From assembly GCA_964545285.1 (NCBI GenBank), contig CAZJEW010000030.1:1-13245 (forward strand): a DNA stretch of 13,245 nt. The letters are read 5' to 3'. Shown here one piece after another: positions 5,170 to 11,640 of this stretch. Below the pieces are notes generated by a model that was not told where the DNA came from, made no database searches, and saw nothing but the letters and a program-made list of their open reading frames with translations. The position numbers and the translations under genes were made by a program. Every line of letters starts with the position of its first letter. The stretch's first letter is position 1. This stretch comes from CAG-1000 sp964545285 (GTDB taxonomy: Bacteria > Bacillota_I > Bacilli_A > RF39 > UBA660).

Positions 5170-5870
5170 TAAAGAACTCCTAATGAAGAAGCAACAATAA
5201 TCATAATAAACGAAAATGTATTATGAAATGAATGGAAAAACATTGAAGTAAATACATTTTTATTTTCATAATCCATAATAGCAAAACTACATCCCAAACA
5301 AGCATAAGGAAGAATATATATTAAATCCATATAACCTTCAATATAACCTATTACATGAGCAAGTCCAAAGATAAGACCGCATAAGATAATACCAATATAT
5401 TTATTATTGGATGCATTCATAATACTTTTTCTAAATATTATTTCTTCACTTATTGGAGCTATTATCATAACACTTATTGCTGATAAAAAAGGATATGAAA
5501 AAATATATTCTCTTACTAAAGTCTCATTGTCAGATATATTACCAATTTTATATGCAATAAATAAATTAACTGCTATCATAAAGCATATACCTACAAAATA
5601 CCATTTAAATCCGTTAATAATATTCTTTTTAAAATTACTTTTAAATACAATAAACTCTTTCTTTAATTCTTTAAAATATAAAAGTATTAATAATAAAGTA
5701 TAAATAATATCTCCTATTACTGTGCATAACATTTCATCTATAATAACATAATGTATTATCTTAGCAAAATAACTTGGTACAACAAATAAACTATATACAA
5801 CAAATACGCACATAATTATATTAAACACAAATTTATTATCATTATAAATCTTTTTAATTTGATCTTTCAT
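5169..5870 (-). CDS. CPBP-family intramembrane glutamic protease (CAAX-protease-like)
   Basis: The product is a 233-residue membrane protein with about seven hydrophobic segments. The CPBP motifs are all present: E142-E143-x3-R147 in SEEIIFR, F168-x3-H172 in FGLAH, and H213-x3-N217 near the C-terminus. These form the catalytic site of Abi/CAAX-type membrane proteases, related to eukaryotic Rce1. Family members in Bacillota act in bacteriocin self-immunity, prenyl-peptide processing or signalling by membrane proteolysis. The substrate here is unknown. The start is supported by AGGTGATAAA before the ATG. A TATAAT at about 5895-5900 on the minus strand is a likely -10 box. It is the first gene of an operon with the phosphoesterase-like gene. 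Confidence 0.88.
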   Translation of the reverse strand: MKDQIKKIYNDNKFVFNIIMCVFVVYSLFVVPSYFAKIIHYVIIDEMLCTVIGDIIYTLLLILLYFKELKKEFIVFKSNFKKNIINGFKWYFVGICFMIAVNLFIAYKIGNISDNETLVREYIFSYPFLSAISVMIIAPISEEIIFRKSIMNASNNKYIGIILCGLIFGLAHVIGYIEGYMDLIYILPYACLGCSFAIMDYENKNVFTSMFFHSFHNTFSFIMIIVASSLGVL

Positions 5871-5914
5871 TTTATCACCTATAATATATTAATATTATAC
5901 TATAATAATTAAAT

Positions 5915-5952
5915 TAATAAAAGTGAAACTATATTCTTTTACAGTTTCACTT
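5915..5952. terminator. Bidirectional intrinsic terminator after tyrS
   Basis: The 10-bp stem AAGTGAAACT/AGTTTCACTT has a 12-nt loop and lies 6 bp after the tyrS stop. On the minus strand it is followed by TTATTAATT. The T run is weak, but the stem is perfect. Confidence 0.75.
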
Positions 5953-5957
5953 ATTTA

Positions 5958-7157
5958 TTATTTTAATACTATTTTAATATGAGTTTTCTTTCCTTTACTA
6001 ATTACTAAGTATCCATCATTAAACATATTTTCATTTATTAATATATTTGGATCACTTACTTTTTCATTATTAATACTTATACCATTTTGTTCTATTAATC
6101 TTCTTGCTTCGCTTTTAGAAGATATAATATTAGTATCTACTAATAAATCTAATACATTATTTAATTTATCTTTATTAATAGTTTCTTCAGGCATTCCTTC
6201 ATTACTATAACCTTTTGTAAAAACTTCTTCACTTATTTTAACCGCTTTATTTGCTTCATCCTCACCATGTAAGAACTTTACCACTTCATAAGCTAAAGCC
6301 TTCTGAGCAAGTCTCTTTTCAGGTTCATTCTTAGTATATTCTTCTAGTTTATCAATTTTTTCTTTATTTAAGAAAGTAAATATTTTTAAATAGCCTACTA
6401 CCATTTCATCATCAGTATTAATTAAATATTGATATATTTCATATGGTGATGTTAAATCTTTATCTAACCATAATGCATTACCTTCACTTTTACCAAATTT
6501 ATTACCATATTTATCTAATACTAAAGGCATAGTAAATCCATAAACTTCATCTTTAGTTTTCTTTCTAATTAAATCAATACCCGCTGTAATATTACCCCAT
6601 TGATCTGAACCTGCTACTTGTAAATCACAATTCTTATGTTCATGCAAATATAAAAAATCTAATGCCTGCATAATCATATAAGAAAATTCAGTATATGTAA
6701 TGCCCTCATCTAACCTTCTTCTAATAATATCTTTATCAAGCATATAATTTACATTAAAATATTTACCATAATCTCTAAGGAAATCAATAAAATTAATATT
6801 TTTACTCCAATCATAATTATTTACCACTTCAAATCCAAATAACTTTTGAACTTGAGAAGTAAGACCATCAATATTTCTTTTAATATCTTCATAAGAAATA
6901 ATACTTCTTTCAGATGTTGGTCTAGGATCTCCTATTAAACCAGTAGCACCTCCTATTAGAAGTATTGGATGATGTCCTGCATCTTTAAGTCTCTTAGTAA
7001 TTAAAAAACTTGATAAATGACCTAAATGCATAGACTCTGCAGTAGGATCAGTACCAATATAAAAAGTAAGACCACCTTTATTAAGTTTTTCTTCAAGTAA
7101 TGGACTGCTAATATCCTTAATAAGACCTCTCCAAACTAAATCATCATATAAATTCAT
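5958..7157 (-). CDS. tyrS: Tyrosyl-tRNA synthetase
   Basis: This class I synthetase charges tRNA-Tyr. In 399 residues it shows the HIGH-type motif HLGHL (44-48), the tyrosine/ATP region GTDPTA, the mid-domain blocks YMIMQALD and GSDQWGNI, and the KMSKS-type loop KFGKS (220-224). The C-terminal 65 residues form an S4-type RNA-binding domain. The length is usual for bacterial TyrRS of the TyrS type. The start is set at ATG 7157, because AGGTGAATAAA lies directly before it. The GTG at 7166 overlaps that ribosome binding site and the dut stop. It is second in a two-gene operon with dut, under the T-box leader at 7651-7852, so it is induced when tRNA-Tyr is uncharged. Confidence 0.97.
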   Translation of the reverse strand: MNLYDDLVWRGLIKDISSPLLEEKLNKGGLTFYIGTDPTAESMHLGHLSSFLITKRLKDAGHHPILLIGGATGLIGDPRPTSERSIISYEDIKRNIDGLTSQVQKLFGFEVVNNYDWSKNINFIDFLRDYGKYFNVNYMLDKDIIRRRLDEGITYTEFSYMIMQALDFLYLHEHKNCDLQVAGSDQWGNITAGIDLIRKKTKDEVYGFTMPLVLDKYGNKFGKSEGNALWLDKDLTSPYEIYQYLINTDDEMVVGYLKIFTFLNKEKIDKLEEYTKNEPEKRLAQKALAYEVVKFLHGEDEANKAVKISEEVFTKGYSNEGMPEETINKDKLNNVLDLLVDTNIISSKSEARRLIEQNGISINNEKVSDPNILINENMFNDGYLVISKGKKTHIKIVLK

Positions 7158-7162
7158 TTTAT

Positions 7163-7639
7163 TCACCTATTAGTGGATCCGAATCCACCCTTTCTTATAT
7201 CTTTAATTTCTTCTTCATTATCAATAGTATAAAATTTAACAAATATACCTTGTGCGATAGCATCACCTTTATTAATAACAAAATCTTTATCACCCTCATT
7301 TTGTAATTTAATCATAACATGTCCTTCATTACTTTCATTGTTATAATAATCACTTTCTATAATACCAACTTGATTAACAAGTCTTATATTATATTTAAAT
7401 CCCATAGAACTTCTAACAACAATCATAAACATTTCATCAATCGGACTAATATACTTAAATCCAGTAGCAAATAATTTAATTTCACCAGGTTTAAGAACAT
7501 AATCAATTAATGAATAAATATCATATCCTGCACTATATCTAGTTTTTCTTTTAGGAAGAGAATAATCATTATAAAAATCTTTATCATCAAATACATCTTT
7601 CTTAAATTGTTTAAAACTTATTTTTTCAAATTTTCTCAT
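7163..7639 (-). CDS. dut: dUTP diphosphatase (dUTPase, trimeric type)
   Basis: The enzyme hydrolyses dUTP to dUMP and pyrophosphate, keeping uracil out of DNA and supplying dTMP synthesis. The 158-residue product shows all five motifs: AGYDIYS (37-43), RSSMG (76-80), GIIESDYYN (92-100), GDAIAQG (125-131) and the C-terminal P-loop-like RKGGFGSTN (149-157). In motif 3 the catalytic Asp of the usual ID-x-DY is Glu95 here, a conservative but notable change. The start at 7639 follows GGAGGAAAGT. An in-frame ATG at 7669 lies inside the T-box terminator stem and is unlikely. The stop TGA overlaps the tyrS ribosome binding site. It is the first gene after the T-box leader. Confidence 0.92.
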   Translation of the reverse strand: MRKFEKISFKQFKKDVFDDKDFYNDYSLPKRKTRYSAGYDIYSLIDYVLKPGEIKLFATGFKYISPIDEMFMIVVRSSMGFKYNIRLVNQVGIIESDYYNNESNEGHVMIKLQNEGDKDFVINKGDAIAQGIFVKFYTIDNEEEIKDIRKGGFGSTNR

Positions 7640-7649
7640 ACTTTCCTCC

Positions 7650-7697
7650 AAAATAAAAAGGTAGCACATAAGGACGAATTATCGTGGTACCACCTTA
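7650..7697 (-). terminator. T-box-controlled intrinsic terminator
   Basis: On the minus strand AAGGTGGTAC pairs with GTGCTACCTT, using G-U pairs, and is followed by TTTTTATTTT. The 5' arm contains the T-box sequence, so the antiterminator and terminator exclude each other. The dut ribosome binding site GGAGG comes directly after the T run. Confidence 0.85.
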
Positions 7698-7852
7698 ATT
7701 TATAGAATTAATCTACCTCAACTACTATAAAGCATAACCTATTTAAGTTCAAAAACATGTATATTCTTTATAAATAATAATTAGTTTTCACCAAACACTA
7801 ATTCTCTATATTTATCATTTATAAATACTATTATTTTATCATCACTTACTGA
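7651..7852 (-). promoter_or_regulatory. T-box riboswitch leader (tRNA-Tyr responsive)
   Basis: Read on the minus strand, the canonical T-box AAGGTGGTACCACG lies at 7683-7696. Stem I is visible upstream: AGAGA (7803-7807), an apical stem ATTAGT/ACTAAT (7797-7802 with 7780-7785), and GGTG in its loop (7789-7792). On the 3' side of Stem I, GAATATACATG contains TAC (7759-7761) at the expected specifier place, a Tyr codon that matches tyrS downstream. Uncharged tRNA-Tyr would pair with the specifier and the T-box bulge and stabilise the antiterminator. It controls dut and tyrS together. Confidence 0.9.
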
Positions 7853-7857
7853 TATAA

Positions 7858-7886
7858 AGTATATATTAATAATTCATTTTTGTCAA
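7858..7886 (-). promoter_or_regulatory. SigmaA promoter of the T-box-dut-tyrS operon
   Basis: On the minus strand a perfect -35 TTGACA (7881-7886) is followed by a 17-bp spacer and the -10 box TATACT (7858-7863). The transcript starts near 7851, giving a leader of about 210 nt before dut. Confidence 0.85.
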
Positions 7887-7974
7887 TTAAAATAATTATA
7901 TAATCAATCTTCTTCATTATGGGACATAAACCCTAATAAATATTGCAAAGTGCCTTTTTTACCTTTTAGTCTAG
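7887..7974. other. Intergenic stretch with no recognised element
   Basis: The stretch lies between the dut-tyrS promoter and the surface-protein remnant. I see no coding frame, no convincing hairpin and no promoter-like pair here. A weak GGG/CCC inverted pair near 7921-7933 is too short to call. Confidence 0.4.
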
Positions 7975-8164
7975 TTATTTTAAGTTTGTGTTAATTATAT
8001 ATGGTGTTGATACAGTTCCATTTCCTTGTAATACAGTATCACTATAGTTTAGGAAACTGACGTAAAAGCACTCAAGCCACCAGTGCTCACAAATATGTAA
8101 ACTCTATACTTGCTAAAAATACAAATGCTATTAATATTCCAAATATTAATTTCTTATCTTTCAT
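7975..8164 (-). pseudogene. Broken remnant of a surface/exported protein gene
   Basis: A good ribosome binding site (AGGAGAG, 8168-8174) precedes ATG 8164. The first 25 codons encode a signal- or anchor-like start, MKDKKLIFGILIAFVFLA, then a TGA stops the frame at 8087-8089. Downstream, two other frames hold fragments that look like one former C-terminus: STGGLSAFTSVS, then after a frame change LNYSDTVLQGNGTVSTPYII, and soon TAA at 7975-7977. The last part matches the C-terminus of the partial gene at the window's right end, both in DNA (41 of 45 bases) and in protein. I read this as a paralogue that has lost its middle and suffered frameshifts. Confidence 0.7.
7992..8036 (-). repeat. 45-bp direct repeat, copy 1 (in remnant)
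   Basis: The segment matches 13189-13233 with four mismatches in a central block (atac against tatt), in the same orientation. In the coding sense both encode VLQGNGT..TPYII. The match reflects shared descent of two related genes, not a mobile element. Confidence 0.85.
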
Positions 8165-8233
8165 ATACTCTCCTATATTCATAGTAAAATTATATTATAT
8201 TCTGTTATTATTTACAAAATTAATATAAAAAAA

Positions 8234-8255
8234 ATAAACAATATAAATTGTTTAT
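8234..8255 (-). terminator. Intrinsic terminator of the rpmG-efp operon
   Basis: On the minus strand the 9-bp stem ATAAACAAT/ATTGTTTAT is followed by about eight T (8227-8234). The hairpin overlaps the stop codon of the 60-codon ORF. Confidence 0.8.
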
Positions 8256-8434
8256 ATCTTTCTTCTTTGATTTTTATGAATCAAACTAATATTATCATGT
8301 TTTACATTTAACTTAGTTGCTCTTTCTTTTTCGGCTTTAAGTATACAAATAACTTCTCTTCTTCCACCTAAACTTCTTAAAAAAGCAGCTTGTGATGGAG
8401 TTGGATTATAAAAATTATTAATAATTCTCACCAT
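8252..8434 (-). CDS. Small basic hypothetical protein in the rpmG-efp operon
   Basis: I do not recognise this protein. It has 60 residues and is strongly basic, with a run of Lys/Arg and a C-terminal NQRRKI. It has no membrane segment. The N-terminal part, with NFYNPTPSQAAFLRSLGGRREV, is likely the folded or conserved portion. A very strong ribosome binding site (AGGGAGGTTAAAT before ATG) and the terminator directly at its end support it as a real gene. It lies 24 bp after efp. The position with L33 and EF-P and the basic charge would fit RNA or ribosome binding, but this is only inference. Confidence 0.65.
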   Translation of the reverse strand: MVRIINNFYNPTPSQAAFLRSLGGRREVICILKAEKERATKLNVKHDNISLIHKNQRRKI

Positions 8435-8458
8435 ATTTAACCTCCCTAAAATATTTAT

Positions 8459-9016
8459 TTAACCTCTAGAAGCATATTTACCATCTCTTGTAGTAATGAT
8501 AACATCTTCTCCTTCACTAATAAATAATGGAGCTTTTAAAGTATAACCAGTTTCTATCGTAATATCTTTTTGAGCACCACTTGTTGTATTACCTTTAACA
8601 GCATCAGGAGCACTTATAACTTTATAAGTAACTTTTTCTGGTAAAGTAATACCTATTATCTCACCTTCATAGTTCATTACTTCAACAATTAATCCTTCTT
8701 TAAGGAATTTAATACTATCACTTAACTTATCAGCTGGAATTTCTAATTGCTCATAAGTATTATTATCCATAAAGATATAATTATTTCCATCATTATATAA
8801 GTATGACATTTGACTTTTTCTAATATCTGCTTTTTCTAATTTAATGCCTGCATTAAAAGTAATTTCTTGAGTAGATTCACTTCTTAAATTATATAATTTA
8901 GTTTTAACAAATGCACTACCCTTACCAGGTTTAACATGTTGAAATTCAACAACTTGGTAAACATTACCTTCATATTTAATTGTCATACCATTTTTAATAT
9001 CATTAACATTAAACAT
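8459..9016 (-). CDS. efp: Elongation factor P
   Basis: EF-P enters the ribosome E site and relieves stalling at polyproline stretches. The 185-residue protein has the three family domains: an N-terminal KOW-like domain (1-65) and two OB-fold domains ending in the usual YASRG. The loop PGKGSA carries Lys32, the residue modified in EF-P (5-aminopentanol in Bacillus, lysylation in enterobacteria). No modification gene is in this window. The start is 3 bp after the rpmG stop, so translation is probably coupled. The upstream AAAGG within the end of rpmG is the likely ribosome binding site. Confidence 0.97.
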   Translation of the reverse strand: MFNVNDIKNGMTIKYEGNVYQVVEFQHVKPGKGSAFVKTKLYNLRSESTQEITFNAGIKLEKADIRKSQMSYLYNDGNNYIFMDNNTYEQLEIPADKLSDSIKFLKEGLIVEVMNYEGEIIGITLPEKVTYKVISAPDAVKGNTTSGAQKDITIETGYTLKAPLFISEGEDVIITTRDGKYASRG

Positions 9017-9019
9017 ATA

Positions 9020-9190
9020 TTATGCTGCCTTTCTCTCTTTATGAGCTGTTGTTTTATTGCATTTAGAACAATATTTTTTTACTTCTAATTTACCATCAGT
9101 ATTTTGTTTGTTCTTACTAGTTAAATAATTAATATTTTTACAAACAGTACATTGTAATGCAATACCTTCTCTATTTTCTTTCTTAGCCAT
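9020..9190 (-). CDS. rpmG: 50S ribosomal protein L33
   Basis: A 56-codon ORF starts at ATG 9190 after AAAGGAGGGAATCC, a near-perfect ribosome binding site. The product is L33: it begins MAKKENREGIALQC, has two zinc-binding pairs C14-x2-C17 and C41-x2-C44, and ends in a basic KERKAA tail. It is therefore the zinc-carrying C+ form, and its use depends on zinc supply in species that also have a Cys-less paralogue. It heads the operon rpmG-efp-small ORF, with efp only 3 bp downstream. Confidence 0.96.
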   Translation of the reverse strand: MAKKENREGIALQCTVCKNINYLTSKNKQNTDGKLEVKKYCSKCNKTTAHKERKAA

Positions 9191-9218
9191 ATGGATTCCC
9201 TCCTTTTGTACATTAAAG

Positions 9219-9247
9219 ATTATAACAAATAATTATTAATCTAGCAA
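9219..9247 (-). promoter_or_regulatory. Promoter of rpmG-efp
   Basis: On the minus strand the -35 box is TTGCTA (9242-9247), the spacer is 17 bp, and the -10 box is TG-T-TATAAT (TATAAT at 9219-9224), an extended -10. It is divergent from the SDR promoter about 75 bp away. Confidence 0.8.
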
Positions 9248-9317
9248 GTATAATAATAACTTTTAATTAAAATATATAAATAAAACAAATAAAAAATTAA
9301 CTTTTATAATAAAAGTT

Positions 9318-9326
9318 TGTTATAAT
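9318..9326 (+). promoter_or_regulatory. Promoter of the SDR-ynbB pair (extended -10)
   Basis: TG-T-TATAAT is an extended -10, with TATAAT at 9321-9326. No good -35 is seen. The leader is about 14 nt and includes the ribosome binding site AGAAGGA just before ATG 9347. Confidence 0.65.
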
Positions 9327-9346
9327 ATCTTTGAAAGAAGGATACC

Positions 9347-10087
9347 ATGAATAAAAAATGTGTTATAGTAACAGGATCTAGTTTAGGTTTAGGTGCTTCA
9401 ACAATAAAAAGATTTGCTAAAGAAGGATATAATGTTGTAATAAATTATTTAAATCATGAGAAAGAAGCATATGATTTAAAAAATGAAATTGAAAAAGAAT
9501 ATAATACTAAATGTTTAGCAATTAAATGTGATATATCAAATGAAAATGATATTAGAAATATGTTTAATAAAATAATAGAAGAATTTAATAGAGTTGATGT
9601 TTTAGTAAATAATGCATCTATAGCATTAGATTCAACATTTGAAGATAAAACCAAAGAAATGTTTATGAAAACTTTAGAAATAAATTTAGTAGGAACTTTT
9701 TTAGTAAGTAGAGTATTTGGAGATTATATGTTTGATAAAAAAGAAGGATGTATTATTAATATTAGTTCAACTAACGGAATAGATACTTATTATGAATATA
9801 GTTTAGATTATGATTCATCTAAATCTGGAGTTATTAATCTAACTCATAATTTATCTAATCATTATGCACCATATGTAAGAGTAAATTGTATATGTCCTGG
9901 ATGGATAAATACTCCTATGAATAAAGAATTAGATAATGAACAAATAAATGAATATGTTAAAAATATTAATTTAAAAAGATTTGGTGAACCTGAAGAGATA
10001 GCTAATGTAATATACTTTTTAAGCACTAATGAAGCTAGTTACATTAATGATAGTATTATTAGAGTTGATGGTGGTGAAAGATGCTAA
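9347..10087 (+). CDS. Short-chain dehydrogenase/reductase (FabG-like)
   Basis: This is an NAD(P)-dependent oxidoreductase of 246 residues, the usual length of classical SDRs. It has the nucleotide motif TGSSLGLG (9-16), NNAS at 88-91 (usual NNAG), the structural Asn113, the catalytic Ser at 140-141, and Y155-x3-K159 in YDSSK. The PG motif follows at CPGWINTP (183-190), and the C-terminus has the VDGG that is common in FabG-like enzymes. The substrate cannot be read. 3-oxoacyl-ACP is possible, but no fatty-acid genes are near. The last 7 bp overlap the start of the YnbB-type gene, so the two are co-translated, which argues for a shared pathway. Confidence 0.9.
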   Translation: MNKKCVIVTGSSLGLGASTIKRFAKEGYNVVINYLNHEKEAYDLKNEIEKEYNTKCLAIKCDISNENDIRNMFNKIIEEFNRVDVLVNNASIALDSTFEDKTKEMFMKTLEINLVGTFLVSRVFGDYMFDKKEGCIINISSTNGIDTYYEYSLDYDSSKSGVINLTHNLSNHYAPYVRVNCICPGWINTPMNKELDNEQINEYVKNINLKRFGEPEEIANVIYFLSTNEASYINDSIIRVDGGERC

Positions 10088-11319
10088 AAACGAATGAAAA
10101 GTACATTAAACTAGTTAATGAACAAGAAAAATTATTAATAAGTGAATTTAATAATATAGAAAAAATATGTTTAAATAATAGTAAAAAAGTATTAGATGCA
10201 TTTCACAAATATGAATTAAGTGAATCTGATTTAAATGGAACTACTGGATATGGATATAATGATATAGGAAGAGATAAAATAGAAAAGATATATTCTTATA
10301 TATTTGGTTCAGAAGATGCTCTTGTAAGAACTCAAATTATATCAGGAAGCCATGCTATTAGTATAGGACTTCAAGCTTTACTTAGACCAAATGATATAAT
10401 GCTATGTATATCAGGAACACCATACGATACACTACATGAAGTAATAGGTATTAAAGAAAATAATAGCTCACTTATAAGTTATGGAATTAAATATAAAGAA
10501 ATTGATTTAATAGATAATGATTTTAATTATGAAAAGATAAGTAACGAAATCAAATCAAATAAAATTAAACTAATATATATACAAAGATCAAGAGGATACA
10601 CATTAAGAGAAAGTTTATCAATAGATAAAATAGAAAAAATAACAACTTTTATTAAAAGTATAAATAAAGATATAATAATATTTATAGATAATTGTTATTG
10701 TGAATTTGTTGAAGAAAAAAGTCCTATAGAAGTTAATTGTGATATATGTGTAGGATCATTAATTAAAAATCTAGGTGGTGGTATAGCTACTAATGGAGGA
10801 TACTTAGTCGGAAGAAAAAACTTAATTAAATTATGTGCTGAAAGATTGAATCTAGCGGGTGAAGGTAAAGATGTAGGACCATCAAATAATGCAAATAAAA
10901 TGTTTTTACAAGGTCTTTATCTAGCACCTTCAGTAGTATGTTCAGCATTAAAAACATCTATTCTTGTTAGTAAAGTATTATCTAATTTAGGTTATATAAC
11001 ATTTCCTAAATATGATGATAAAAGAACAGATATAGTTGAATTAATATACTTTAATAATAAAGAAAAACTCATCAAATTTTGTGAAGGTATTCAATCAAGT
11101 GGAGCAATAGATGCCCATATTAAGCCAATACCAGGAAACATGCCTGGATATGAAGATAAAATAATAATGGCTAGTCCCTCATTTATACAAGGATCAAGTA
11201 TTGAACTATCGTGTGATGGACCAATAAAAGAACCATATGTATTATTCTTTCAAGGATCAATTACATATGAATATGGAAAATTAGCTATAATAAATGCATT
11301 AAGCAATATAGAGGATTAA
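10081..11319 (+). CDS. ynbB: YnbB-type PLP enzyme (methionine gamma-lyase-like family)
   Basis: This is a 412-residue fold-type I PLP enzyme. It has the family's opening (TTGYGYNDIGRD near 54-65), the phosphate-contact region SGSHAI (88-93), D203 in FIDNCYCEF for the pyridine nitrogen, and the PLP Lys229 in GSLIKNLGGG. The C-terminal part near 350-385, with PGYEDKIIMASPSFIQGSS, is typical of the family. Relatives are annotated as methionine gamma-lyase-like or aluminium resistance proteins (B. subtilis YnbB). The true reaction is not settled in most species. In Bacillus the gene lies next to glnR. Here it follows an SDR gene with a 7-bp overlap, using GGTGGTGAAAG as ribosome binding site. Confidence 0.9.
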   Translation: MLKTNEKYIKLVNEQEKLLISEFNNIEKICLNNSKKVLDAFHKYELSESDLNGTTGYGYNDIGRDKIEKIYSYIFGSEDALVRTQIISGSHAISIGLQALLRPNDIMLCISGTPYDTLHEVIGIKENNSSLISYGIKYKEIDLIDNDFNYEKISNEIKSNKIKLIYIQRSRGYTLRESLSIDKIEKITTFIKSINKDIIIFIDNCYCEFVEEKSPIEVNCDICVGSLIKNLGGGIATNGGYLVGRKNLIKLCAERLNLAGEGKDVGPSNNANKMFLQGLYLAPSVVCSALKTSILVSKVLSNLGYITFPKYDDKRTDIVELIYFNNKEKLIKFCEGIQSSGAIDAHIKPIPGNMPGYEDKIIMASPSFIQGSSIELSCDGPIKEPYVLFFQGSITYEYGKLAIINALSNIED

Positions 11320-11329
11320 CCTCTTTTTT
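11310..11329 (+). terminator. Intrinsic terminator after ynbB
   Basis: The short stem AGAGG/CCTCT has the loop ATTAA and is followed by TTTTT. It overlaps the ynbB stop codon. The stem is only 5 bp, so termination may be partial. Confidence 0.7.
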
Positions 11330-11372
11330 CATAAAATTATAATTCTTACATATTCTAATAATAAGGAGGAAT

Positions 11373-11627
11373 ATGAAAGAAGAGATATTAATAAATTATA
11401 TAAATAAATTAACTAAAGGAGATATTAAAACATATATCACTAAAGAATGCATAGAAGCAAATGAAAAAGAAATAGATTTAATATATGATATTATAAAGAA
11501 TCATTATGATGAAATATTAAATAATGATTTCATTACATTTATATCTAAATACGAAAAGGATTTTAATAGAGAATTATACTTACAAATAATAGAAAAATTT
11601 AATAAATATAAAAGTTTACTTAAATGA
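11373..11627 (+). CDS. DUF2624/YqfT-like small protein
   Basis: The product is a small all-helical, charged protein of 84 residues without membrane segments or Cys in pairs. The start INKLTKGDIKTYITK and the pattern of short helices resemble YqfT/DUF2624 of Bacillus, where the gene lies next to nfo (yqfS). Here it again lies next to nfo, but in convergent orientation, which supports the assignment by context. The ribosome binding site AAGGAGGAAT is strong. The stop is TGA, and a terminator hairpin spans it. This shows that TGA is a stop codon in this organism. The function of the family is not known. The assignment rests on weak sequence likeness plus the neighbour. Confidence 0.65.
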   Translation: MKEEILINYINKLTKGDIKTYITKECIEANEKEIDLIYDIIKNHYDEILNNDFITFISKYEKDFNRELYLQIIEKFNKYKSLLK

Positions 11628-11640
11628 AGTAAACTTTTTA
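11610..11640. terminator. Bidirectional terminator inside the overlapping gene ends
   Basis: This is a perfect 12-bp stem, AAAAGTTTACTT/AAGTAAACTTTT, with a 5-nt loop. It spans the last codons and stops of both the DUF2624-like gene and nfo, which overlap by 12 bp. The same DNA serves as coding sequence and as a terminator on both strands. Confidence 0.88.

Noticed and set aside
5407..5703. 98-codon open frame on the plus strand
   Set aside because: It is antisense to the CPBP protease, whose motifs are complete. Its hydrophobic look mirrors the membrane protein on the other strand.
7640..7669. Upstream ATG for dut inside the leader
   Set aside because: It lies in the T-box terminator stem. 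The ATG at 7639 has GGAGGAAAGT in front and fits the family's length.
9454..9654. 66-codon open frame on the minus strand
   Set aside because: It is antisense within the SDR gene, with no ribosome binding site.
11625..11627. TGA as tryptophan codon (Mycoplasma-type code)
   Set aside because: TGA here falls in a terminator hairpin at the natural end of the gene, another TGA ends dut right after its last motif, and all tryptophans are TGG.
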